Position numbers and translations under genes: made by a program
Shown: positions 34,566-47,192 of the stretch, in pieces
Layout of the letters: each line of letters opens with the position of its first letter
Numbering within the stretch: the stretch's first letter is position 1
Assembly: GCF_963924675.1 (NCBI RefSeq)
Contig: NC_089240.1
Span: 120,533,680-120,597,679 of the forward strand
Direction of reading: 5' to 3'
From: Phocoena phocoena
Lineage: Eukaryota > Chordata > Mammalia > Artiodactyla > Phocoenidae
DNA: 64,000 bases
Notes under the pieces: model-generated
What the model was told of the DNA's origin: nothing
Seen by the model: only the letters and a program-made list of their open reading frames with translations
Databases searched by the model: none

Positions 34566-34685
34566 ACCACATCTTCTTAAGCCAATCGTCTGCTGATGGA
34601 CATTTAGGTTTCTTCCATGTCTTGGAGATTTTGAGTAGTGTTGCTGTGAACATTCGGGTCCTTTTGAATCTCAGCCTCCAACCAT
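34562..34685 (-). mobile_element. Older L1 ORF2 fragment, right of the twin-primed L1
   Basis: The phrases accacatcttcttaagccaat, tctgctgatggacatttagg and ttgctgtgaacattcgggt continue the ORF2 end interrupted at 29726. One host L1 was thus split by a later L1. Confidence 0.8.
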
Positions 34686-34734
34686 GGCTCCTATTACAGT
34701 GTTTCACCTTAGAGTTTAACAACTACGACAACAA

Positions 34735-34850
34735 TGATAGTATCTGTAGCTTTTATTTATTTACTATTTACTTTATGTTTGACACATAAGGGTGGACTTT
34801 ACATAGTATATGGTTAATTTACTACTCAGAACACTCTATGAGGTGCTTCC
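34735..34850 (-). mobile_element. MIR SINE fragment, reverse (probable)
   Basis: tttatttactatttactttatg, tttacatagtatatgg, cactctatgaggtgcttcc follow reverse MIR at high divergence. Confidence 0.5.
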
Positions 34851-34999
34851 CAATTTTTGTCTTACTCAGCTTCCATTTTCCTTCTTTCTTTCTTGCCAAA
34901 AGTACTACCAGTTTTTTCAGATATCTGCACCCCATCCCATGTAATGTGGTAGAAGATGGCCAACCCTGTTGTCTGTTCTGGAGTAGATCCTGATGGTCT

Positions 35000-35400
35000 A
35001 AGGCTCCCAGAGTACTCTCAGTTCTCATGTCAGTGATCAACAGGAGTGGACATGTGATCCAATTCTGGCCAATGAGACTTGAGGGGTGGGGTCTTCTGAC
35101 CAGGAAATCTTTTGCAAGGGTTTCCCTCATTTAAAGGAGACACTGAGAGATGGTCCCTCTTCTTCTTTGATGCTGACTTGTCTGGATGTGATGCCTTGAT
35201 GTGCTACAGGCACATTGCTCCTATCCTGAGGGAAGCAGAGCCAACTTAGGGAAGAGAACAATGAGAACTGCAAAGAAGTTGAGCCAATCTTTGGCATACC
35301 TTGCTTGGAGGCAGCCCACCTGAGGATTTCTTGTGATGAGAAGTAATGCATTTTCTTATGATTAAGCCAGTTTAAGAGTCAGGGTTTTCCAACACAACTG
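35000..35400 (+). mobile_element. Possible LTR-like or other ancient interspersed repeat
   Basis: The phrases ccaattctggccaatgagac, tggatgtgatgccttgatg and gattaagccagtttaagagtcagggttttc recur together in mammalian genomes and end like MaLR/ERV-L LTRs. I am not sure of the family. No coding capacity. Confidence 0.35.
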
Positions 35401-35414
35401 ATTTCTGTAGTTCA

Positions 35415-35535
35415 TACTGTCCCCATTTTAGAGTTGGTGAAATTGAGCACAGCTACTTCTGGCAAAGCTGGGATTTGAACCAAGGCCTTTTCTGCTCTAA
35501 AGCCTGTGATTTTGGTCCATTATATTATTCTGACT
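35415..35535 (-). mobile_element. MIR SINE fragment, reverse
   Basis: ccccattttagagttggtga, aattgagcacagctac, ctgggatttgaaccaaggcc follow reverse MIR, including its B-box region. Confidence 0.7.
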
Positions 35536-38500
35536 TCTAAGAAGAAGAGAAAGAATAAGTTTGACATACAAAAATGATACATTTTATATTCTTAAGTAAC
35601 AGGAAAATGTATAATGTCAGTGCCTACCCAGTTGTCTTTTAGATGTTATAACACTTTTCTCTGCCAGGCAAGTATGCTGTTACAAAAAACGCATGGCATA
35701 TCATATACAAACACATCACTGAAGAAGCTGCCTGACTGCATGTGTTCCATGGATACATATGAATAATTTGAAAAGATTTAAAGGGCAATCTGTCCTTAGT
35801 CTGTGACAGAACTCCCATTTATGTATAGTGGCTCGCATAACTGTGTTGGCTTAATACACTTAGCCCTGTCCTTTCGCAACTTGGGGCTGCTTGCCTCATG
35901 TTCTGAAGTTGAATGACATTTTATTCAGTTACACCATTAGAATGATGTTGTCCTGTATAGGAAGACATTGACATCCCAAAGGTTCTCAAATTTTGTGTCT
36001 TTTAACAGTATTACCAGACACAACAATGAAATGATAAATGTGTCTTCCATTTTAAAATACTCTGTCTTACAAAAACTCAAAGCATCTGTAATATTCAAGA
36101 TTTGTGATTGTAAACAATAAAAATCATACACATAAATTTATCCTCAAGTATATTAACATGTGTTTAAGTATATCATATTCAATGACTTGAATTGAAAATC
36201 ATAACTAAATATTCTCATTGCAGTTAGTACAATTTACTAGTTCTTTTCATACTCAAACATATGCACACACTTGTATTCTGTAGGGTTTGTATATACACAC
36301 ACATAAATATATATGTGTTTATAAATATATGCATACGCTTTCCTTGTTTCTTCATAAACAGTTTATATTTGGAAACCTAAAAGTCAAAGATATGACATCA
36401 AAGATAGAATTCCAATATTTATTTATTATTGCATTTTAGATATCTGGAAAGTACAGATTTGTTGTATTTTTATCAATGAGTTGAGTTTTTCATACTGTTT
36501 TAATTTGTGAATTTCCATTTGTAGGCATTTATAATGTCTTTAAAATTTAATTTGCACCAAATTATGGTTTTTAAAATTTTAACATTGGGAAAATTACCCT
36601 GTAATTTCTTTCAAGACTATATACATTTATATGAATGAGTTTCCATCACAAATTAGTCCTAGATTTTTCTTGATTTCAGCGGCATCATTTAAATTTTTCT
36701 TTGATTTGGAAAGTTTCATTCCTGGGAGGTGATGACATGAACTGTTAACCAAAGACATGATACTCGATTCAGAGAAACATGAAAAACAAACAGCTTTGGG
36801 CACACCGTGATGCAGATGAATGGAGAGGAGCGGGAAAAGTCTTTGAATGTTTACCACGATTTAATGATCTCTTGAAAACCATCCCTTCCTTTCGCCTCAA
36901 CCAGCAGCCGGTATGTTCAAAGAGTGAGAAAATGTGGAAGCACACACAGTGCTCTACAAAAGGCAACACTGAAAATGAGCCCAGGATCCACCATGGCTGT
37001 TTATTGGGTTTTTTTTTTTCCAGTGTCATACTGAGTCTATGGTGTTTGACGCAATTCCTGAAGTAATCACAGATTGCTTATTGGAAAGTTATCTATTGAA
37101 AGAAACTGAAAAAGTTTGAAAGGTGAGAGTTTGGTTTTAGAGACTATTCTTTCCATATTATACTTAAAGTATCAGGACATATGGTCACCACGTACCTCTA
37201 GGGGTAGAATCAAAGGTGCAGAGGCATTACATTGTTTTTTTCTAAAAAATTGCCAGGACAATTTTCCTTTCATTCATAGGACTTTTCTGAGGGCTGTCAA
37301 GGCCAGATAGAAATTTATTAACTGGTTAGCATGCTGGACTAATGATTTTAATTTCCGGTTTCCTATTATTGCTCATAGGTATATGTAAGCATAATGAACT
37401 ACGTTCAGTTAGCAGAGCACACAGCAGAGTCTCACTTGGGTGGTCCTGCTATGAGCCCCTGCAGTGCCTTGTACTTCCCCTCTCAGAAATCTTGCCTGGC
37501 TGCATTGTACATGCTATTCCATTATCTCGTTCAGTGCTGTGCTGCCAGCATTTCTGGCACAGAGGAGACATCCAGTGAATTGACACCAAAATGAACAGGT
37601 CTCCAGTCATCCTGCAGTGTTTCATGAACTTTTTCAAAAACAAATTAGCAGATAGGCCAGAGGCTTTTGAAGTTGAATAAATAAAAATATAGCATTATAT
37701 ACCAAGAGGGAGATTTTAGAAATCATTTCAAGAAGCCAAGCCCCTCACAATTAGGGTTTCATTTTCTTCCTCTTTCATTTCTTATCATTTATTCATGCAT
37801 TACTTCAAGTCACTTACAGTTTGGCAGGGAAGACAGACTTTGATGAAGTTAATTGCAATGCAGTACGATGAACGTAATGACAGAGGACTTTGGGGCCACT
37901 GTGAAAGTGTGAAACAGGGGGACTGTACCCAGACTAAGAGGTCAGGAAGGCTTATCTGAGGAAGTTAACAAATAAATATAGTGTTTTTCTTAACATTCAG
38001 TATTGTGTTTTACACACGTAGGATTCTTGAAAATATTTATTGAGGAAAGTATATAATACATGGCAGTATAATTGTTGGCATAAGCATTAGATACTATTTA
38101 AAAAGTTATAAATATAAACAAGTATACTCCCCCCCCCCCCCGGGCACACACACAGAAGTTCACTAATTATATATTCCTACTCATCTCAGGCATCTCTAGC
38201 TACCTGAAACTGTTCCTGCAAACAGCTTTGTTGTTAGCTCTGGACTTTTGATTCTAAGTTAGCTATTTCCTTTCCCTGGGTATAGAAGAGGCCTTTTGGC
38301 ATGTGCATGTGTGTGCATGTGAGCATGTAGGTGTGCCAGTGTGCATGTTTCTCATTCCTACTCATTTTCACTAAATGCATGAATACATGTTTCACATTTT
38401 CCAGACCCACTCTTCTGAGAGTAGGTTTTCAAATGGTGTCTACTTGTGGCATCACATTTAAGGTCCTTTCACTGCAAAATTGACATCCAGAGTTATAAAA

Positions 38501-38812
38501 AAGAAGAGAACCAATACTTCTGAAATGCTCAGGAAACTCATTGAAGATGGCCTATGAAATTGTTCTTCAGGCAGAAAAGACCTAGAGTTTCATTTAAATC
38601 TATCATCATACCTTAAGTAGCATTTTAGGAAGAGTCACTAATTTGGAGCACTGTTCTTTTTGAACTGAAAGAGGCTTATGAGTATTTTCCAAACACACCT
38701 TATTTTATAGTCAGTAAGCCTGAACACATTGTCTAAGTGGATGAACAAGCAAGGAAGTACAGAAGCTGATGTCAAGAAAGAGGAATAAACTATTGGGAGA
38801 TGTGGCACATTT
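35536..38812. other. Unassigned sequence, about 3.3 kb
   Basis: Low GC, no gene supported. It contains a TA/CA-rich stretch at 36284-36340, a run of 13 C at 38129-38141 followed by CA repeats, and GT-rich text at 38300-38350. Open frames at 36779-37066 and 37342-37578 lack recognisable domains. Weak L2-like phrases occur near 37490-37580 but are not firm. Confidence 0.35.
38129..38157. repeat. Poly-C tract with adjacent CA repeat
   Basis: Thirteen C in a row followed by gggcacacacacac. A likely sequencing/assembly-prone simple repeat. Confidence 0.85.
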
Positions 38813-38824
38813 AAGAACCAGAGA

Positions 38825-39156
38825 GGGCTTCCCTGGTGGCGCAGTGGTTAAGAATCTGCCTGCCAATGCAGGGGACGTGGGTTCGAGCCCTGGTCCAGGA
38901 TGATCCCACATGCTGCAGAGCAACTAAGCCCACGCGCCACAACTACTGAGCCTGAGCTCTAAAGCCTGCAAGCCACAACGATTGAGCCTGTGAGCTACAA
39001 CTACTGAAGCCCGCGCACCTAGAGCCCGTGCTCCGCAACAAGAGAAGCCTGCACACCACAAGGAAGAGTAGCCCCACTCGCTGCAACTAGAAAGAGCCCG
39101 TGTGCAGCAACGAAGACCCAACGCAGCCAAAAATAAATAAAATAAATGTATAAAAA
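38825..39156 (+). mobile_element. Full-length dimeric CHR-type SINE
   Basis: At about 330 bp this is the long form. It has the tRNA-like head (ggcttccctggtggcgcagtgg, B box gggttcgagccctgg), then repeated motifs of the type agcccgcgc...cacaactactgagcc, and the tail agccaaaaataaataaaa. A near-exact 12-bp TSD, AAGAACCAKAGA, lies at 38813-38824 and 39157-39168. Confidence 0.95.
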
Positions 39157-39224
39157 AAGAACCATAGAACCTTAAGGTATGATTACGACTATTATTTTAG
39201 TTCCTTAAATAAACCAAACTCCTA

Positions 39225-39535
39225 CCTCAAGGTCAGCTCTTCATCTGGCTAGCCCCTATTTTTCATTTATATGCCAGCTTAAATGCCTAATACTCTAGAG
39301 AAACCTCCCCTGACTCCCAGTTCTAACCTACCCAATGATTCTTATGCATTTTCTTTCCTTTAGGAATTATCACAATTTCAATAATATCTTTACTAATATG
39401 AATAATATCTTTCTTTCACTAGATTATAAGGTCTAATAGTGTGGAAATTATGGCTGTTTGGTTTGCTGTTATATTCTCAACACCTAGCACAAGGCCTGGC
39501 AAATAGCAAGCGCTCAATACATCCTTAATAAATGA
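39225..39535 (+). mobile_element. L2 3' end
   Basis: Good L2 order: tcatctggctagcccc, gagaaacctcccctgactcc, ttctttcactagattataagg, aacacctagcacaaggcctgg, caagcgctcaatac, ending cttaataaatgaat. No coding capacity remains. Confidence 0.82.
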
Positions 39536-40902
39536 ATAGGTTCATGAGTGTATCATTGGAACCAAGGATTTTGTGAACAAGGAAGAGAATGATTTGAGGC
39601 AAAATTCTGGGACTGGGCTGTTGACTGCCCCTCTTTTTAAAATCCTTGCTACCTAAGAGATCTGTTGTATTTAACAATCATGAATGGGGTTATGGTGTTC
39701 CTTTTTGGGGGTTTGAAAACTTTCTGAAATTAGATAGTGGTCAGTTGTACGTTAGCGGTAATGTACAACTCTGTGAATATGTTAAAAAAAACCACTTTAA
39801 AATTGGGAATTTTATGGTATGTGAATTATACCTCAATTAACTTCTTTAATCCATAAAGGGCACTCACCATTATGAATGTCCGTCCACTTTAGTGATGTGG
39901 GTGGTCTGACTTTACAGTTTCATAGTCACCTATGGAGACAGGTACGTGTTTTCAACATTTACAGTAAAAATTAATATGGAGTCAATTTTACTAAAAACCA
40001 GGGACTTTGCTATTAGTGGTATGATACTATGGCTCTAGGGTTTACATCACCCAGCCTAGGCCTTGCCAAATCCCTTCAGTTGTGTGATGCTGCTCGGAAT
40101 CTCAGTGCGGCAGTTTTCAAGCTCCTATGATATAAGGAACACGTGAAGCCAAGGATGCCGCAAAAGATTTAGGTGAAAATTCACTGACTACCTCTCCTCC
40201 ACCCCTACTTTTCCACTAGGTGACAGTTGTATAAGCAGGAAATCATTGGCAGACTGAAATTTCGCCCCCAGACCTTCCATTCTTGTCCTCAGGAGGATTT
40301 ACTACTATGTTTTTTCCTTCTGCCCAACCTGCTCCTCTCACTGCCATTCAGCCTGATTGTTGAAACGTTTTCAAGATGAAAGACTTTCAGAAGAGGCAAG
40401 CTCGGCCAGAGGCTTTGCCTGGCTATGAAAAGGCACAGTGCTGATTTTCAAACCTTACTGTTGGCTCAAGTACCTCGGAACAAGCCAATAGCCTCAAAGC
40501 CACATGTCAGGGTGTGGGGAGGAGAGCACAGCACACAGGGCAGCAGTTATAAAGTTCCATCTATCGTTTGGAAAGCAAGAGGCATTTTGGCACCAAGAAA
40601 CAACTGAACCTCGAGATTATAGCAAAAACTTCACTAGGCTATGAGCCACTAGAGGGTGGGGACTTGTCTTCCTTTTTTCTATATGCCATTTACTAATATT
40701 ACGTCTTGCACCTGTGTAATTGTTAATTACCACCCTATTTCACTCTCAACTGTGTCTTTGTTTCAGTGAGAACTTAAATGGTCACCTCAACTAAGAACCA
40801 TTCCTGATATATGATACACAAAATTGAGAGCTATTATTATTATTACTACTACTATTATCCCAAGTGACACCTGGTTCTCTGTTATCTTTTAACAGCTTTG
40901 AG
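39536..40902. other. Unassigned sequence
   Basis: No gene or repeat recognised. Short frames at 39646-39840 and 40425-40607 have no support. A small ATT repeat lies at 40832-40858. Confidence 0.35.
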
Positions 40903-40916
40903 CTGTTAACACTTTT

Positions 40917-41278
40917 TTTAAATAATGAACTTCGTTGTTTTAAATTTTTATTTATTTTTAAAATTTTATTATTGTTTTTGGCCGCATTGGGTCTTTGTTG
41001 CTGCGTGCGGGCTTTCTCTAGTTGCGGCAAGGGGGGCTACTCTTCACAGCAGTGCGTGAGCTTCTCACTGTGGTGGCTTCTCTTGTGGAGCATGGGCTCT
41101 AGCTGCACAGGCTTCAGTAGTTGCGGCACGTGGGCTCTAGAGCGCAGGCTCAGTAGTTGTGGCGCACGGGCTTAGTTGCTCTGCGGCATGTGGTATCTTC
41201 CTGGACCAGGGCTCGAACCCGTGTCCCGTGCTTTGACAAGCGGATTCTTAACCACTGCACCACCAGGGAACTCCTGAC
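40917..41278 (-). mobile_element. Full-length CHR-type SINE, reverse (first of three)
   Basis: The tail is at the left (ttaaatttttatttattttt), body ggccgcattgggtctttgttgc, head at the right (ccaccagggaactcc). An exact 14-bp TSD, CTGTTAACACTTTT, lies at 40903-40916 and 41279-41292. Confidence 0.94.
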
Positions 41279-41350
41279 CTGTTAACACTTTTAAATAAAA
41301 AACTATAATACATATTATCACCAGTGTTTAGATAAATCATTTATCTTTTT

Positions 41351-41679
41351 AAAATATATTTATTTATTTATTTATTTTTGGCTGCCTTGGGTTTTGGTTG
41401 CTGTGCACGGGCTTTCTCTAGTTGCAGTGAGCGGGGGCTACTCTTCATTGAGGTGCGCAGGCTTCTCATTGTGGTGGTTTCTCTTTGTTGTGGAGCACGG
41501 GCTCTAGGTGTGTAGGCTCAGTAGTTGTGGCTCGTGGGCTCTAGAGTGCAGGCTCAGTAGTTGCGGCACGTGGGCTTAGTTGCTCCTTGGCATGTGGGAT
41601 CTTCTCAGACCAGGGCTCGAACCAGTGTCCCCCGTATTGGCAGGTGGATTTTTAACCACTGCACCACCAGGGAAGTCCC
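41351..41679 (-). mobile_element. Full-length CHR-type SINE, reverse (second of three)
   Basis: The tail reads as ATTT units at 41354-41377, then ggctgccttgggttttggtt; the head is at 41660-41679. An exact 13-bp TSD, CATTTATCTTTTT, lies at 41338-41350 and 41680-41692. Confidence 0.94.
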
Positions 41680-41921
41680 CATTTATCTTTTTTATTCCAC
41701 GAAAATATACAAGGAGGCAGCACAATAATGGTTAAAATGAAAATAAACAGAATAGGGATTTAGCATAATTTTCTGAAGACTCTGTGCTGTCTTAAACTAT
41801 TTCCTTTCTCTCTGAAGACACTTCAACAATTTGTAAATTATTTCCTTTGTTAGTAGCACATAGTAATCCTAGTTTGTACTGTCACTTTAGTCATATTCTT
41901 GGGGATTTAACATACTGATTT

Positions 41922-42135
41922 TTAAAAAAATATTTATTTATTTATTATGGCTGCACCTGGTCTTAGTCGCAGCACACAGGATCTTTAGTTGCGGCACTCG
42001 GGATCTTTAGTTGCGGCATGCAGACTTCTTAGTTGTGGCATGCACTGGGGATCTAGTTCCCCAACTAGAGATCAAACCTGGACCCCGTGCATTGGGAGCG
42101 TGGAGTCTTACCCACTGGATCACCAGGCAAGTCCC
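41922..42135 (-). mobile_element. CHR-type SINE, reverse (third of three)
   Basis: A shorter subfamily with repeated ggatctttagttgcggca units at 41980-42020 and head at 42110-42135. The TSD is imperfect, TAAYRTACTGATTT, at 41908-41921 and 42136-42149, so it is older than its two neighbours. Confidence 0.92.
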
Positions 42136-42254
42136 TAATGTACTGATTTACAAGAAGCTTCTTAGAGAAATACAACACATGGAGTTCATTATCACAGCTT
42201 AGTTTTTATTGACTTAAAAAAACCATAAACCAGCAGGAAAAAAAGAATAATACT

Positions 42255-42880
42255 TATTCTTTCCAGTAGTAGGTAGTCTTAGAAAGATCTCTCTAAAACT
42301 CAAATCAGACTGTGTTACATCCCTTTGTAAAAGCAAATGGCAGTCAATATGTTTCAGAATAAAGCCCACAATTCATAGCATGGCAACACGGTCCTTCTTA
42401 CCTCTGATCCAACCTTACCCTCCAGCTTCTTCTCTTGCTACCCCAATTTACTTCTGCAAACCATCTTCCAACCACACAAGGGGACAGTCATCAGTGTCCT
42501 CTATGCTTCTGTATGTCTTCTGTATGATATTTCTTCTGCCAGTAGTGAAACTCCTATTCTTGTTGGAAGACCAATGTCAAATACTAGTTTCTCTGTGAAT
42601 GCATTCAGAATCTTTGCCCATCCCCCTACCATTTTCTTTTAGAATTATGAACTTAAAGGAAGGTAGGTAGTTAGAAGGAAGAGTAGCATTACAGTAGCTG
42701 GTAGTTGTGGATTTCCATGTTGCCCTCACGTTCCCAGTGGCAATGGAGGATTAGCTACAATGTTTGCTCAAGGACAGGGATGAAATTCATGTTCATATTT
42801 CCATTCTCTTTCTCTCATAGCACAGGGCTCCCTCCAAAGTAGCTGTTTCATACATATATTTGGTAAGTGAAGGAAAAACA
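42255..42880 (+). mobile_element. L2 fragment (probable)
   Basis: Plus-sense L2-like order: aaaactcaaatcagactgtg, ttacatccctttg, agaataaagcccacaattc, gcatggcaacacggtcc, then ttctttctctcatagcacagg near the 3' end. Heavily diverged. Confidence 0.55.
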
Positions 42881-42919
42881 TATTCATTGTGACAACTATT
42901 GTCCTTATTATGCATGGGT

Positions 42920-43070
42920 AACTCCTCCACTGCTATTTTTATAATAGTTGTCTTCTGATTATAAAAGTAATATATAATGAACGTAAGAAATTTAGAAAAT
43001 ACAGAAAGATAAAAAAATAAAAATCATAAAGTAGCACCTTCCAGAGATCAAAATACTTCATATTTGAATA
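42920..43070 (-). mobile_element. Ancient L1M-like 3' region, left part (probable)
   Basis: ttctgattataaaagtaatatataatg and gaaaatacagaaagataaaa are typical of a very old L1-related 3' region. The same element may resume at about 46850 after the insertion described next. Confidence 0.5.
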
Positions 43071-43074
43071 CGTT

Positions 43075-46000
43075 TCCTTCCTTAATTGTGGTCAGTGTAG
43101 CTAAAGGTTTATCAATATTGTTCATCTTCTCTAAGTAATGACTTTTGGCTTAGTTGATTTTTCATATTGTCTTTTTAAAATTATCAATTTAATGAATTTC
43201 TGCTCTTCTTTTTCCAGTCTCTTATGCTATATCTCTTAAGTTATTTTTAGAAGATATTTCTTCCTTTATAATATAGGTACTTACAGCTATAAATTTCCCT
43301 TTAAGCACTTTTTAGATGTATCTAATAAGTTTTGTTATGTTGTGTCTTAATTTACTTTCATCTCAAAGTACTTACTAACTTCCCTTGTGATATCTGTTTT
43401 GACCATAGCTAATTTAGTAATGTACTATTTAACTTCCACACATAATAATCCCCCAACTTTCTTGTTATTAATTTCTGAGTTTACTGCAATGTGATCAGAG
43501 AAAATACTATGTACAATTTCAAATTTTTTAAATGTATTGAAGTTTATTTATGGCTTACATATGTCCTATCCTGATAATGTTCCATGTGTGCTTGAGAAGA
43601 ATGTGTATTCTGCTGTTGTGTGGTATAGTTTCTACGGATGTATAGTTGGTTGTCGCATTATTCAAGTCTTCTATTTATTGATCTCCTGCTTAGTTGTTTT
43701 ATCCATTATTGAAATAGGAGAATTGAAATCTTTAACTATTAATGTTGAATTATCCGTCTCTCCCCTCAATTCTATAAATTTTTCTTTATTTATTTTGGGT
43801 ATGTATATGTTTATAAGTGTTATATGTTTCTGAATAATTGGCCCTTTTGTGATTATAAAGTACCCACTTCACCTCTAATAACATTAAAATTTTTTATTTT
43901 GTCAGTAATTAGTATAGACACAGTCCTGCTCTCTTAAGATTGCATGGTATATATTCCCCCATTTTTCATTAAAAATATTTGAATCTTTGAATGTAAAGTG
44001 TGTCTCCTATATATAGCATATAGTTGTATCTTGTTTTTTATCCATTCTGACAATCTCTGAATTTTTATTTGGCTGATTAATCCATTCACATTTAATGTTT
44101 TTATTGGTCTCTTTGGATTTATGTGTGCTATTTTGCTTTCTATTTTCTATATGCCTCATGTCTTTTTTGTTTATCTCTCACTTATTATCTTTTTATGCAT
44201 TATATGAATATTTTCTAGAGCAACATTTTACTTTATTAGTGGTATTTTCACAATGTATTTTTTTTTCTAAGAAGTTGCTCTAGGGCATATCCATGTCATC
44301 AGAATTGATTTATAGTAACTAAAGTTCCAGTGTGGCACAGAGAAGCTATTACTCCTATAGAGCTCTGTTCCCTTCTTCCTCTACTTGGTACTGTTATTGA
44401 TACATACATTTCAACTATAGATATTCAAAACTCAACAATACATTTTTATAATATTATATAATTTTGTGTCTTGAACTGGGAGAAGAAAAAAGATCTAGTA
44501 TTTATTTATATCAGTTGCCTTCTTATGTACCTTTCCAGTTCTCTTAATTTCTACCTTAATTTGTTACCATCTCTTGTCATTTCCTTACTCTACCACAGAT
44601 TTATTCCCACATACTGCCCTCATGCCATTATTGTCGAATACAGTACATTTTTATTTGCTGTAGACCCATCAATACTATTAAATTCATAATATTTTATTCA
44701 AGTGCTTTCTAAATCACTTAAGAAAGAAGAAGTATGCAATTATACTGCCTTTTATAATTCCTTACATAATTACTGTTAGTAGTGCTCTATGTTTTGTGTG
44801 GATTTAAATTTCCTTCTAGGTTCACTTGCTTTCATCCTGAAGAATTTCCTTTAAGATTTTTTGTAAGGAGGGTCTGCTAGTAAAATCTCTCATGGTTTTC
44901 CTTTATCTGGGGATCTCTTTTTTCCCCCTTCATTTGTAGTTTCTCTGGCTATAGAATTCTTGGTTGATTGTTTCCTTTTTTTCAACACTTTGAGTATGTC
45001 ACCCCAATGCCTTCTGGTCGCCATAGCTTCTTACGAGAAGTCAGATAAAATTCTTATTGGGGTTCCCTTGTACATGAAGAGTCATATTTTTATTCATCCT
45101 TTCAAGATTTTCTTTTTGTCTTTGGATTTCAACATTTTGACAATGATGTGTCAGGGTGTAAATCTCTACTTTTATCCTACTTAGAGTTTGTTGAGCTTTT
45201 TAGATTTATGTTTTTCTTCAAATTGGAGACATTTTCAGGCATTATTTCTTCTCCTCTTTTGTCTCTATTCTTTTAGTCTGGTGTTCCATTACATGTACAT
45301 TGGCATGCTTACTGCTCTCCTGCATTTCTCTGATGTACTTTTCATTTTTATTCATTCCTTTCCTTTTTATTTTTTAGACTGCATAATCTCTATTGACATA
45401 TCTTTGAGGTTACTGATTGTTTCTTATACTGGCTCCTCTAGTTAAATTTATTTTGGTTAGTGTGCTTTTTAACTCCAGAATTTATTTTTGGGTCTTTGTA
45501 TGTTTCCTGTCTATTGTATTCTCTATTTGATGAGATATTGCCATCATACCTTTCTTTCATCTTTAGTGTGGTTTCCTTTAGTTTTATTTTTTAAACATAC
45601 TTATCATAGATGCTTTGAAGTATTTGTCTGCTTAGTTCAAAATCTTGTCCAATCTGAGTCAGCTTCTGTTGCTTGCATTTTTTCTTGAGTATGGCTCACA
45701 TTTTCCTATTGATTTGCAATTTTTCTTTGAATAGTGGATATTCCATATAATATATCTAGCAATTCTGGATTTTGATTTCCTTTGTTTTATTCCTCTAACA
45801 GTTGTTGATGTTTTATTCATTTGCTTTTTATAGTGGCTTTCCTGCATTTAATCTGTGATATCTTTCTCCTCTGCTCTCTGTGGTCACTGATATTTATGAT
45901 AAGTTTTTATTTTACTTCATTTTTATCATTTCATTCCATTTCATCATATTGTATTAATATTGTACCGTACTGTATTATATTTTATCTGCCTGACTTCCTA

Positions 46001-46845
46001 CTAGTAACTCTTATTTCTACATAGCTTAGTGGTTCGGCAACAGTTGGTCAGAATTTTTAATCAAATGCCTTGCATCAGTAAACACCTTTGCCAGTAGATT
46101 TGTGTGTGGCTTGAGGGATACATTTCAAAGTTCCAGAAATTTTCAAGTTTTTAGCTTTCACTTTCCTCAGGATCCTCTTAGTTTTCTTGTTAACATTTCA
46201 TATTGTCTCAGTCAACTAGGAATATATGAAGACCTTATATGCTCAAGTCTCCCTACCCAAGCATTCAGTCTCTCAGTTAGCCAGGATTGTTTAGATAACT
46301 TGGGTTTTCTTGGGTCTCTCTTGTGTACTTGGGTGAATCAGCCAAGTATGGGTAGACTGCTTATTGAGCCTCACCATGGCTTGCTAATTTCCAGGACCTC
46401 CCTGTTAAATTTTAAATTGACCTTCCAATTGAATGTCTACCCCAACAGTGACTACGACTTCTGGTTAGCAGAGCTTCAGATCTTCCCTGTTTGTCCCTGA
46501 GTATGTGTTTTCCATCCTTTGCAATAAATCAAGTAGGCTCCCATTAGCAATAAAGCTGCTATTTCTCACAGCCAGCCCAACCCTGATATCACTGCTGTTC
46601 TGACTGAACTCATGGGGGATGGGGGCAGCCTTAGGCTGGACGATCAGAGACTCCCACAGTTCTTAACTGAATTTTAGCAGATTTTTGTGAATAAACTCTT
46701 CTCAGTGTGTTGTTTACTTTAGGTTAATTTCCATAACTCTTAAATGTTGTCATCAATCACTTGTGCAGTTTTGTAGTTTTTCAGGGAATAGGATTTTTCA
46801 ACTTGTTCACTCCTCCATAGTCACAAGTACCCTCCCCACTATGAG
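43075..46845 (-). mobile_element. Ancient L1M: endonuclease part of ORF2, ORF1 and 5' UTR
   Basis: The reverse-strand text follows the L1 order. ORF2 endonuclease lies at about 43075-44130 (reverse of the region in which ctcgagaagaatgtgtattctgc-like text occurs, here tgcttgagaagaatgtgtatt at 43591). The inter-ORF region is next, then ORF1 at about 44850-45450 (ggagggtctgctagtaaa, cttctggtcgccatag), then 5' UTR to about 46845. All frames are broken by many lesions. The long low-GC open frames here on the plus strand are antisense shadows. Confidence 0.75.
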
Positions 46846-46849
46846 TATA

Positions 46850-47182
46850 TTTCTTTCATAATTGTTAACTGTATGGTAGTTCTTTGTATTAAGGCATCAT
46901 AATTTATTTATTTAAGCATCTACTGTTGGAAATTTGGTTCCTTTTTTTCTTTTATTGCCTTTATGAAATGCCATGAATATTTTTGCATGTGAATCTCTCT
47001 TTCCTTAAGCCACTTCTATAATTGGAACTATTGACTCAAAAATATAATTTTTTAAAGGTTAGGAATACATCTTACCAAATATTTCAAGAAAGACCATAAC
47101 AATTTATGCTTCCTCCAGCACTGTAAGAGAGTGTTTGTCATACTGTACTCTCACCCATATTGGGAATTAATATTAAAAATAT
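46850..47182 (-). mobile_element. Ancient L1M-like ORF2 end, right part (probable)
   Basis: gcatcataatttatttatttaagc, tgttggaaatttggttcc, tatgcttcctccagcactgtaag run in reverse ORF2 C-terminal order. It appears to be the partner of 42920-43070, implying an L1 inserted into another L1. Confidence 0.5.
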
Positions 47183-47192
47183 ATGTACTTTG

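Noticed and set aside
43537..46500. Series of plus-strand frames of 60-130 residues rich in F, L and S
   Set aside because: They are antisense shadows of a T-rich reverse-strand L1M and show no membrane-protein family pattern.
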